Shown: positions 39,522 through 45,789 of the stretch, piece after piece
How positions within the stretch are numbered: position 1 is the first letter of the stretch
How the letters are laid out: every line of letters starts with the position of its first letter
From: SM23-32 sp964434535
GTDB taxonomy: Bacteria; Planctomycetota; Brocadiia; SM23-32
NCBI GenBank assembly: GCA_964434535.1
Contig: CAYSWA010000015.1
Span: 1 to 50,798, forward strand
Reading direction: 5' to 3'
Length of the DNA stretch: 50,798 bases
Program-made: the position numbers and the translations under genes
The notes under the pieces: generated by a model
Told to the model about the DNA's origin: nothing
Database searches by the model: none
Seen by the model: the letters and a program-made list of their open reading frames with translations, nothing else

Positions 39522-40859
39522 ATGTGCGAAGCCCCCGTCGACCTGAGCCGCGGCCCGATCCGCGTCAGCGAAAGCCGCCGCTTCCTCGTCCACGAGGACG
39601 GCACGCCCTTCTTCTACCTCGGCGACACGGCGTGGAACCTGGCGCGCGGCCCCGATCCCGATGCCGTCGAGCAGTACCTGGCCGACCGCGCGCAGAAGGG
39701 CTTCACGGTCGTCCAGATGGTGGCGCTCGGCTCGACCTGGACCGCCGAGAAGCCGAACTACCGCGGCGAGCTTCCCTTCGCCGATCGCGACCCCGACCGC
39801 CCCGTCGAGGGCTACTGGGAGAACGTCGACTTCATCCTCGACAGCATCGAGCGGCGCGGGATGATCGCGGGGTTCCTCCCGATGTGGGGCATCCACGTCC
39901 TGCGCGAGACGCGGGACGGGCCGAACGAACGCTTCCTCTTCGACGCGGAGCCCGCCGGGCGCTATGGCGAGTTCATCGGCCGGCGCTACGGCCACCGCCC
40001 GGGCCTGATCTGGGTCCTGGGAGGCGACATCCACTCCACCACACACGTGGAGCTCTGGCGCGCGCTGGCCGCCGGGCTCGACGCCGGCGCCGGCCGGAGC
40101 ATCGTCCAGACGTTCCACCCCTACGGACCGAGCAAGTCCTCCACCGGCCTGCATGATGAGCAGTGGCTCGACGTCAACATGATCCAGAGCGGCCACTCGC
40201 GCCGCGACTTCCCCAACTACGAGTTGATCGCCGAGGACTACGCGCTCGAGCCGGCGAAGCCCACCTTCGACGGCGAGCCCTGCTACGAAGACATGCCGGT
40301 AGAGTTCAAGCCGGCCAACGGCTACTTCGACGACTACGACTGCCGCAAGGCGGCCTACAGGGCCGTCTTCGCCGGGGCCTGCGGGCACACCTACGGCGGC
40401 AACGGGCTCTGGCAGTTCTGCGACGACCCGGAGGGCGTCTGGTTCTCGCCCCGCCGCTCCTGGCGGGAGGCGCTCGACCTGCCCGGCTCAGGGCAGATGC
40501 GCCACCTGCGCGCGCTGATCGAGTCCCGCCCGTTCCTCTCGCGCGTGCCTGATCAGGGACTTCTGGCCTGCGAGCCGGGCGAGGGCGCCCGTCACGTGCA
40601 AGCCACCCGCTGCGCCGAGGGCAACTACGCCATGGTCTACGTGCCGCAGGCCGGCCAGACAGTCGCCGTGCACCTGGACCCGCTCGCCGGCGAGGCCGCG
40701 AATGCCTGCTGGTTCGATCCGCGCACGGGCAAGGTCACCACAATCGCGGAAGGCCTGCCGGCCCGCGGCACGCGGGAGTTCGTCTCGCCCGGGCAAGGCC
40801 CGGACTGGGTGCTCGTATTGGACGACGCATCACGGGGCTTCGGCCCGCCCGGACAGTAG
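39522..40859 (+). CDS. DUF4038 family glycoside hydrolase, copy 1
   Basis: 445 residues from ATG 39522. This start matches the first residue of the downstream paralogue, has GGAG eight nt upstream, and is preferred over the ATGs at 39507 and 39513. The N-terminal TIM-barrel-type domain (GH140/apiosidase-like) begins 'RFLVHEDGTPFFYLGDTAWN' and contains 'GFTVVQMVALG', 'IWVLGGDIHS' and 'MIQSGHSRRDFPNYELIAED'. A C-terminal 'putative collagen-binding' beta domain (about 360-435) follows, with 'YAMVYVPQAGQTVAVHLDPL' and 'ANACWFDPRTGKVTTI'. There is no signal peptide, so it would act in the cytoplasm on imported oligosaccharides. Catalytic acids are probably the Asp and Glu of 'VLGGDIH' and 'FDGEPCYED'. 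Its TAG stop coincides with the left edge of MITE copy A. Confidence 0.88.
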   Translation: MCEAPVDLSRGPIRVSESRRFLVHEDGTPFFYLGDTAWNLARGPDPDAVEQYLADRAQKGFTVVQMVALGSTWTAEKPNYRGELPFADRDPDRPVEGYWENVDFILDSIERRGMIAGFLPMWGIHVLRETRDGPNERFLFDAEPAGRYGEFIGRRYGHRPGLIWVLGGDIHSTTHVELWRALAAGLDAGAGRSIVQTFHPYGPSKSSTGLHDEQWLDVNMIQSGHSRRDFPNYELIAEDYALEPAKPTFDGEPCYEDMPVEFKPANGYFDDYDCRKAAYRAVFAGACGHTYGGNGLWQFCDDPEGVWFSPRRSWREALDLPGSGQMRHLRALIESRPFLSRVPDQGLLACEPGEGARHVQATRCAEGNYAMVYVPQAGQTVAVHLDPLAGEAANACWFDPRTGKVTTIAEGLPARGTREFVSPGQGPDWVLVLDDASRGFGPPGQ

Positions 40860-40983
40860 TGGTCCCTGACACTTGAGATTATGGGCCGTGGTTCGGTGGC
40901 ATGGGCTTCCCGCCGGGCCGGAGGCCAGCCCGTGAATCATGGCCAGGATGGCCACCGGTAGAATCAAAAGTCACAGGCCAGTA
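40857..40983 (+). mobile_element. TA-ended MITE, copy A
   Basis: 127 bp, beginning TAGTGGTCCCTGACACTTGA and ending, read from the other strand, TACTGGCCTGTGACTTTTGA. These are imperfect terminal inverted repeats (15 of 24 positions), each with TA at the outer edge as for IS630/Tc1-type transposition. Copy B (45435-45554) repeats it in inverted orientation: the left 68 nt differ at one base and the right 34 nt are identical, while the middle differs. There is no coding capacity. Deleting it restores GGACAGTAGCAGGGG, which keeps the TAG stop of the upstream gene and the ribosome site of the downstream gene, so it inserted into a spacer of about 14 nt. Confidence 0.8.
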
Positions 40984-40998
40984 GCAGGGGAACCCAAC

Positions 40999-42342
40999 AT
41001 GCCCGAACCGTCCGTCGACTTTACGCACGGCCCGCTGCGCGTCGCAGAGAACCGCCGCTTCCTCGTCCACGAGGACGGCACGCCCTTCTTCTACCTCGGC
41101 GACACGGCGTGGGAGCTCTTCCACCGCCTCAGCCGCGAAGAAGCCGACCGCTACCTGACCGACCGCGCGGCGAAAGGCTTCACCGTCATCCAGGCCGTCG
41201 TCCTCGCCGAGCTGGACGGCCTGCACGCGCCGAACGCCTACGGGAAGACCCCGCTCGAAGATGACGACCCGACCCGGCCCAACGAGGCGTACTTCTCCCA
41301 CGTCGACCGCATCGTCCAGCGCGCCGAGGAACTCGGGATGTTCGTCGGGATGCTCCCCACCTGGGGCGACAAGTGGAAGAAGGACTGGGGCGTCGGTCCG
41401 GTCGTCTTCACGCCCGAGAACGCCGAGGCCTACGGCGAACTGCTCGGCGCGCGCTACGCCGAGGCACCCGTGATCTGGATCCTCGGCGGCGACCGCAACC
41501 CCGAGACCGACGAGCACATTGCGATCATCCGCGCCATGGCGCGCGGCCTGGCGCGCGGCGACGGCGGGCGCCACCTGATGACCTTCCATCCCCAGGGCGG
41601 CGCCAGCTCCTCCCGGTGGTTCCACGGCGAGGAGTGGCTCGACTTCAACATGATCCAGTCCGGCCACTCCGAAAAGCACCTGCCCAACTACCGCATGGTC
41701 GCCGCCGACTACGCCCGCGACCCGATCAAGCCCACCCTCGACGGCGAGCCCCGCTACGAAGACCACCCCGTCGACTGGAAGCCGGACGAGAAGGGCTGGT
41801 TCGACGATTACGACGTGCGCCAGGCGGCCTACTGGGCGCTGTTCGCCGGCGCACTCGGCCACACCTACGGCTGCCACGACATCTGGCAGTTCCACGCCCC
41901 CGGCCGCAAGCCGATCAGCTTCGCGCGCACGCCGTGGCAGGAAGCGCTTGACCTGCCCGGCGCCGCCCAGATGGGGCACGCCCGGCGGCTCATCGAGTCC
42001 CGCCCCTTCCTCTCGCGAATCCCCGACCAGGCGCTGCTGGCCTGCGAGGAAGGCATCGGTGACGCGCACCTGCGCGCCACGCGCTGCGCCGAAGGCCGCT
42101 ACGCCATGGTCTACGTGCCCGCAGCGGATCAGACGGTGGCGGTGCATCTGGACCCGCTCGCCGGCGAGGCGGCGAACGCCTGGTGGTTCGACCCGCGCAC
42201 GGGCGAGGCGACGCCGATCGAGCAAGAACTGCCGGCGCGCGGCACGCGGGAGTTCGTCTCACCCGAGCAGGGCCCGGACTGGGTCCTCGTCCTCGACGCC
42301 GCCGAGCGCGACTTCCCGCCCCCCGGCCACCGCGAGTCCTGA
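40999..42342 (+). CDS. DUF4038 family glycoside hydrolase, copy 2
   Basis: 447 residues from ATG 40999, with AGGGG eight nt upstream, just outside MITE copy A. It is a clear tandem paralogue of the preceding gene: the same opening ('RFLVHEDGTPFFYLGDTAWE'), 'VIWILGGDRNPETDEHIAII', 'MIQSGHSEKHLPNYRMVAAD', 'PTLDGEPRYEDHPVDWKPDE', and the same C-terminal beta domain ('AWWFDPRTGEATPI'). The largest differences are in the substrate-side loops between about residues 60 and 150, so the two may act on different linkages. No signal peptide is present. The two genes were presumably one tight operon before the MITE insertion widened the spacer to 139 nt. Confidence 0.88.
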   Translation: MPEPSVDFTHGPLRVAENRRFLVHEDGTPFFYLGDTAWELFHRLSREEADRYLTDRAAKGFTVIQAVVLAELDGLHAPNAYGKTPLEDDDPTRPNEAYFSHVDRIVQRAEELGMFVGMLPTWGDKWKKDWGVGPVVFTPENAEAYGELLGARYAEAPVIWILGGDRNPETDEHIAIIRAMARGLARGDGGRHLMTFHPQGGASSSRWFHGEEWLDFNMIQSGHSEKHLPNYRMVAADYARDPIKPTLDGEPRYEDHPVDWKPDEKGWFDDYDVRQAAYWALFAGALGHTYGCHDIWQFHAPGRKPISFARTPWQEALDLPGAAQMGHARRLIESRPFLSRIPDQALLACEEGIGDAHLRATRCAEGRYAMVYVPAADQTVAVHLDPLAGEAANAWWFDPRTGEATPIEQELPARGTREFVSPEQGPDWVLVLDAAERDFPPPGHRES

Positions 42343-42479
42343 CGCCGCCGCCAGCCCGGTCGGCCTGTCAAGCCGGAGGTTCGGGAGGCCGCATTGCGCC
42401 GGGAACCCGGGGCTCTGCGCTCTCCTTTGCGAACCTGTGGTGGCCCTGCCGTCCGCCGTGGCCGTCAGCCGTCGCCGCC

Positions 42480-42511
42480 ATCTGCGTTCATCCGCGTTCA
42501 TCTGCGGTTCC
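42480..42511. repeat. Dispersed 'TCTGCGTTCATC' repeat
   Basis: Three near-copies of a 10-nt unit in tandem (TCTGCGTTCA, TCCGCGTTCA, TCTGCGGTTC). Read on the other strand it would encode 'PQMNADERRW', a string I recognise as frequent in intergenic or spurious ORFs of planctomycetes and verrucomicrobia. One copy in the window; its dispersal is from memory. Confidence 0.45.
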
Positions 42512-42526
42512 GGCTGACGCGCGCAG

Positions 42527-42720
42527 CTAACGATGGCGGTAGGTCTCGAAGCCGAGGTAGGTGGTGAATGCCTCCTCCAGCACCTCGGCGCAGGTGGAGA
42601 GGCTGACGGCCACGTGATGCTCGAAGCCACCGCGGCAGATGAAGTGCAGCAGCCGCTGGAGGCCGGGGATGCGCGCCACGCCGGCGAGGCTGTCAAGTTC
42701 TGCCGGCGGGGGGCCAGCGC
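42527..42720 (-). pseudogene. C-terminal fragment of L-fucose-isomerase-like gene
   Basis: About 60 codons, ending at TAG 42527, encode ELDSLAGVARIPGLQRLLHF, then 'ICRGGFEHHVAVSLSTCAEV' and 'LEEAFTTYLGFETYRHR'. The 'GFEHHVAV...LEEAF..YLG.E.YRH' ending matches my memory of the C-terminus of L-fucose/arabinose-isomerase-like proteins of sugar-utilisation clusters. Nothing upstream continues the protein: the frame turns to nonsense near 42720 and no start is present. It is a remnant, left where an operon of sugar genes has been deleted or rearranged. Confidence 0.5.
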
Positions 42721-42772
42721 GGCTGCGATGCCGTGTCGAGGAATACCGACACCGAACCTGCTCCATCCGCAC

Positions 42773-42798
42773 CGCGTGTTGCCTCTGCGCAACACGCG
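42773..42798. promoter_or_regulatory. Perfect palindrome, possible activator site upstream of sigma54 promoter
   Basis: CGCGTGTTGC (42773-42782), 6-nt spacer, GCAACACGCG (42789-42798). It lies about 110 nt upstream of the sigma54 -24 element, the usual distance for an enhancer-binding activator. A related half-site, TAACACGCG, is at 42838-42846. A second palindrome, CGTCTTAAGACG, is at 42856-42867. Confidence 0.5.
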
Positions 42799-42855
42799 CC
42801 CCGGGCGCCGCGTCTGGCTGAGCAACGGGGGCCGGCGTAACACGCGTTTGGGCAA

Positions 42856-42867
42856 CGTCTTAAGACG
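42856..42867. promoter_or_regulatory. 12-bp palindrome CGTCTTAAGACG
   Basis: Perfect 12-bp palindrome, 25 nt upstream of the sigma54 -24 box. It may be a binding site for a dimeric regulator. Low confidence on its own. Confidence 0.3.
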
Positions 42868-42891
42868 CGGCCGGTTTTTGGCGGCCGCCCG

Positions 42892-42905
42892 GGCACGCCA
42901 ATTGC
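42892..42905 (+). promoter_or_regulatory. Sigma54 (RpoN) promoter
   Basis: GGCACGCCAATTGC: -24 GGCACG and -12 TTGC, with GG (42892-42893) and GC (42904-42905) separated by exactly 10 nt as the consensus TGGCACG-N4-TTGCW requires. Transcription would start near 42917, reading rightwards. The next protein start is over 300 nt away and has its own sigma70 promoter, so the immediate product may be RNA. Confidence 0.5.
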
Positions 42906-42916
42906 GAACTCTCCCC

Positions 42917-43130
42917 CCGTCGAGGGGCTGCGCGCCCGACCCGGTGAACCAGCAACCTGCCTCGACTCACGACCGGAGGGCAGCGCGGCGCTCGGCGGAG
43001 CCACCCGTCCGGGCCCGATGGTCGCCCGCGTCGGCGCCCGGCACGACCGTTGGCGGGCCGGCGGTCGGGCCGGACGGGCAGACTCTCCACAGGCAGAAGC
43101 GCTTGCTCCCCCGGCGGCGCTTCTGCTCTT
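42917..43130 (+). ncRNA. Candidate sigma54-driven non-coding RNA
   Basis: The interval from the predicted sigma54 start to the end of a 10-bp hairpin (43093-43126) has no start codon with a ribosome site and no recognisable protein in any frame. It contains a small CCCC/GGGG hairpin near its 5' end. A transcript of about 215 nt is possible. This is inferred only from the promoter-hairpin pair; it could equally be a long leader of the AEC transporter mRNA or leftover from a deleted gene. Confidence 0.25.
43093..43126 (+). terminator. Perfect 10-bp hairpin followed by pyrimidine run
   Basis: GCAGAAGCGC (43093-43102), 14-nt loop, GCGCTTCTGC (43117-43126), then TCTTCTGT. It is terminator-like, but the U-tract is imperfect. 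Confidence 0.4.
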
Positions 43131-43159
43131 CTGTACGGCGCCCGCGCCGGCCGGCGCGT

Positions 43160-43187
43160 TTGACGGCCGTCCTCCGCGCGGTAGAAT
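43160..43187 (+). promoter_or_regulatory. Sigma70 promoter of the AEC transporter
   Basis: TTGACG (43160-43165), 16 nt, TAGAAT (43182-43187); transcription near 43194, 35 nt before ATG 43229. Confidence 0.6.
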
Positions 43188-43228
43188 GCCGGCGCCGCGC
43201 AGCGGCCCGCCTCGTTCGCCAGGTGACC

Positions 43229-44188
43229 ATGCTGGACGTCCTCGCCATCAGCGTGCCGGTCTTCGCGGTCGTTGCGCTCGGGGTGGTCCTTCGCTGGACG
43301 GGGCTGCTCACGGACGAGGCGCAGGCGTTCGTCTCGCGCTTCGTCTACGTGCTCTGCCTGCCGGTGCTGATCTTCCTGGGCATCTCGGCGAGCAGTTTCG
43401 GCGACCTGCTCAGTCCCTCGATCGTGGTGGGGGCGCTGCTGGCGACGGCGCTCGTCACCGTGCCGTTCTGGTTGGGCTCGGCCCGCCTGCCGGCGCGGCT
43501 GCGGGGGCCGGTGGCGCTGAGCCCGTTCTTCGCGAACCTCACTTACCTGGGCTTCCCCCTGGCCACCAGTGCCTACGGGGAGCAAGGCCTGATGTACGCC
43601 GGCATCATCAACGCCTTCATCATGCCGGTCTTCGTGGTAATCGGGGTCTGGCTGCTGGCGGCGGGGCATCCGGAGCGCCGCTCGCTGCGCGGCACCCTCC
43701 GCGTGGCGCTGCTCAACCCGATCATCGGCGCCGTCGTGGCCGGCATCCTCGCCTCGTTCGTCCTCAACGAGCTCGGCCTGGCGGACCTCGCCCGCCGTCA
43801 CGCCGTGCTGTCCGGGCTCGCCGAGATCGCCGCGAAGACTCTGGACATGATCGGCCGGGTGGGGCTTCCGCTGGCGCTGATCGCCGTGGGGGCGTCGCTG
43901 CGGTTCCGCTTCGTGCGGGGCCACCTATGGCTGATGTCCGGTTGCGCGGCGGCCAAGCTGGTGCTGATGCCCCTGGTGACGCTGCTGGTCTGCCGGGCGC
44001 TCTTCCCGGGCATGGAGCGGGTCGCGCTCGGCGCAACGGTGCTGCTGATGGCCTGCCCGCTGTCGGTGGGCTGCTACGTGATCAGCCGCGAGATGCAGGC
44101 CGACAGCGAGTTCATCGCCGGCATACTCGTGCTCACGACCGTCGGGGCGTGCGTCACCATTCCGGCCTGGCTCGCTATCGTGATGTGA
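43229..44188 (+). CDS. AEC family (auxin efflux carrier-like) transporter
   Basis: 319 residues with about ten membrane helices, the size and layout of bacterial AEC/PIN-like carriers, which export or exchange organic acids such as malate or malonate. The start ATG 43229 gives MLDVLAISVPVFAVVALGVV. Typical blocks: 'FVYVLCLPVLIFLGISASSF', 'FANLTYLGFPLATSAYGEQG', 'NPIIGAVVAGILASF' and 'RVGLPLALIAVGASLRFR', where the broken helices with N and P are expected to cross. The helical split into two five-TM halves is visible. The substrate is unknown, and the surrounding genes favour a sugar-acid-like compound only by context. It is flanked on both sides by broken genes. Confidence 0.88.
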   Translation: MLDVLAISVPVFAVVALGVVLRWTGLLTDEAQAFVSRFVYVLCLPVLIFLGISASSFGDLLSPSIVVGALLATALVTVPFWLGSARLPARLRGPVALSPFFANLTYLGFPLATSAYGEQGLMYAGIINAFIMPVFVVIGVWLLAAGHPERRSLRGTLRVALLNPIIGAVVAGILASFVLNELGLADLARRHAVLSGLAEIAAKTLDMIGRVGLPLALIAVGASLRFRFVRGHLWLMSGCAAAKLVLMPLVTLLVCRALFPGMERVALGATVLLMACPLSVGCYVISREMQADSEFIAGILVLTTVGACVTIPAWLAIVM

Positions 44189-44195
44189 GACGGGC

Positions 44196-44485
44196 TCAGT
44201 CCGCCGCGCGCAGCTCGTAGAAGATCGTGCCGTGCTCGCCGCTCAGCTCGACCGTGGCCACGCCGTCCCGGCTTCGAAGACGAACCGGTCGCCGTCGGCC
44301 CGCAGGAATCCGTGGCTGCCGGCCGCCAGGGCGATGCGCGCCTCGCCGTCCATGCTCACCGCGCCGGCCTGGTCGAGATGGCGGAGAACGGCCGCTTGAA
44401 GCTGCCCGCCGCTCACGCGCGAGGCGCGGGAGAGGATGGTTGTGGAGGCCGACACCCGCGTCTGCTGCGCCCTGGGTGAGGGCGT
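44196..44485 (-). pseudogene. Frameshifted C-terminal remnant of unknown protein
   Basis: On the minus strand a coherent protein segment runs from about 44485: 'STTILSRASRVSGGQLQAAV', 'LRHLDQAGAVSMDGEARIAL', 'RADGDRFVFEAG'. It then changes frame near 44268 and continues 'DGVATVELSGEHGTIFYELR', ending AAD and TGA at 44196. A single lost base explains the shift. The beta-rich ending looks like the C-terminal sandwich of a polysaccharide lyase or glycosidase, but I cannot name it. There is no N-terminal part: the frame degrades before the neighbouring TIM-barrel gene. It is either a decayed gene end or the remains of a deletion. Confidence 0.45.
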
Positions 44486-44552
44486 CGGCTGCGTCGGCCA
44501 GGGGGCGGGGCCCCGGTAGCGGTCAATCGGCCGCCGCGGCGCGGTGAGGCGC

Positions 44553-45344
44553 TCAGCGGATAAGCGCGCGCAGGTTCGCGTAGCTGACGCGGATGCTCTC
44601 CATCGGCTCCAGGTCGCGCATGCGGTCCTGCTCGACCACCAGCCACTCGACGCCGCACTCGCGGGCCGCCTCGACGGCGCCTTCCACGTCGACGAGGCCG
44701 GTGCCGACCTCGGTGAACTGCGTCTCGCGGCGGCCCTCGTTGCCCGTCTGGCCGCCCTCGGGCACTTCGGCCAGGTCCTTCACGTGCAGCAGCGGGCACC
44801 GGCCGGCGTAGCGGCGGATGATCTCGCCGGGGTCGCAGCCGCCGTAGGTGGCCCAGGCGACGTCGAGCTCGAGGGCGACGTTAGCCGGGTCGGTGTTGGC
44901 CATCAGGACGTCCAGCCCTCGTTCGTCGCCGAACCGGGCGAACTCGTGGTTGTGGTTGTGGTAGCAGAAGCGGAGCCCCTCGGCGCGGCAGCGCGCGCCG
45001 AACCCGTCCAGGAACTCGGCGAGGCCGAGCACCTCGTCCCGCTCCTCGCACGGCCCCCAGTAGCTGACCACGTAGCGGGCGCCGAGCATGAGGGCGCCCT
45101 GGACGGCGGAGTCGGCCTTCTCGTCGTCGCCGGGCAGCAGGACGCCGCCGTTGGCGACGCTCTCCAGGCCGAGCGCCTCGAGCCGGGCCTTCAGCTCGCC
45201 GACCGAGAGGCCCGCGCGCGAGGCGATGCCGACGCCGCCCTCGATGCCGTCGTAGCCGACGCGGCCGACCTCCTGGAGCGTGCCGTCGGGGTCTTCCTTC
45301 AGTTCGCCGCCGATGATTCCGATCAGTCCGATCTTCAGCGTCAC
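44553..45344 (-). CDS. Sugar-phosphate isomerase/epimerase-like TIM barrel
   Basis: 263 residues from GTG 45344, with GAGGAGG five nt upstream. It is an AP-endonuclease-2/xylose-isomerase-like TIM barrel ('sugar phosphate isomerase/epimerase'): 'LKIGLIGIIGGELKEDPDGT', 'EVGRVGYDGIEGGVGIASRA', metal-ligand candidates in 'LRFCYHNHNHEFARFG', 'NVALELDVAWATYGGCDPGE', 'CPLLHVKDLAEVPEG' and 'EWLVVEQDRMRD'. The Glu/His/Asp pattern of the divalent-metal site looks intact. Family members isomerise ketoses or act on inositol-type compounds. It pairs functionally with the Gfo/Idh oxidoreductase 450 bp away on the same strand, although a MITE and a PfkB remnant now lie between them. Confidence 0.88.
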   Translation of the reverse strand: MTLKIGLIGIIGGELKEDPDGTLQEVGRVGYDGIEGGVGIASRAGLSVGELKARLEALGLESVANGGVLLPGDDEKADSAVQGALMLGARYVVSYWGPCEERDEVLGLAEFLDGFGARCRAEGLRFCYHNHNHEFARFGDERGLDVLMANTDPANVALELDVAWATYGGCDPGEIIRRYAGRCPLLHVKDLAEVPEGGQTGNEGRRETQFTEVGTGLVDVEGAVEAARECGVEWLVVEQDRMRDLEPMESIRVSYANLRALIR

Positions 45345-45434
45345 CTTCGCCTCCTCGTGCAAGCGACCTGCGGTCTGCGAATGTATCCCATCTGCATCCC
45401 GCGTCAAGCGTTGACGGGCGGCCGGCGGGCGTAC

Positions 45435-45554
45435 TACTGGCCTGTGACTTTTGATTCTACCGGTGGCCGTCTTAGTGTGGCATGGCCCTCCGGCCCGGCG
45501 GGAAGCCCGTGCCACCGAACCACGGCCCATAATCTCAAGTGTCAGGGACCACTA
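45435..45554 (-). mobile_element. TA-ended MITE, copy B (inverted)
   Basis: 120 bp, opposite in orientation to copy A at 40857-40983, with TA at both outer ends (45435-45436 and 45553-45554). It shares 67 of 68 left-end and all 34 right-end positions with copy A; the central ~20 nt differ and the copy is 7 bp shorter. The near identity suggests recent movement by a transposase encoded elsewhere. The adjoining sequence is a broken PfkB-like kinase, so this copy may have landed in, or next to, that gene. The two copies face each other and bracket 4.5 kb. Confidence 0.8.
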
Positions 45555-45785
45555 CAAAACCGCCCGCGTCGCCTGCGTGGACCCGGCCTTCGGCGAGGCC
45601 GCGCGCGGCGTGGCCCGCTACGCGGGGCAGGCCGGCGTGCCCCTGGTGAGCAGCGACGCGCGGCCCGACTTCGAGCTGACCGCCCGGGCGGCGGCCATGG
45701 TCGTCTCGCCCGAGCTGCCCCGGGGGCGATGAACGCGCCGACGCTGGAGGAGGTGGAGGCGTTCCTGGCCGCGCACGAGCGGTAG
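45555..45785 (+). pseudogene. Internal fragment of PfkB-family sugar kinase
   Basis: A protein-like segment begins right at the edge of MITE copy B: 'ARVACVDPAFGEAARGVARY', 'AGQAGVPLVSSDARPDFELT', 'ARAAAMVVSPELPRG'. It then shifts frame at the ATGA at 45729 and continues 'PTLEEVEAFLAAHER' to a TAG at 45783. The series 'A...GVP.V.D......L...A..VV.S.E...' and 'LEE.E.FLA.' fits the middle of PfkB/ribokinase enzymes. N-terminal substrate and C-terminal ATP (GAGD) regions are both missing. It is a doubly truncated, frameshifted relic on the strand opposite to its neighbours. Confidence 0.55.
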
Positions 45786-45789
45786 GCCG

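Noticed and set aside
42480..42511. CRISPR-like short tandem repeat
   Set aside because: Only three 10-nt units without spacers; no CRISPR array or cas gene is present.
42533..43228. N-terminal extension of the AEC transporter through the upstream region
   Set aside because: The extension is not protein-like; the carrier family starts at MLDVLAISVPVF and a promoter lies at 43160.
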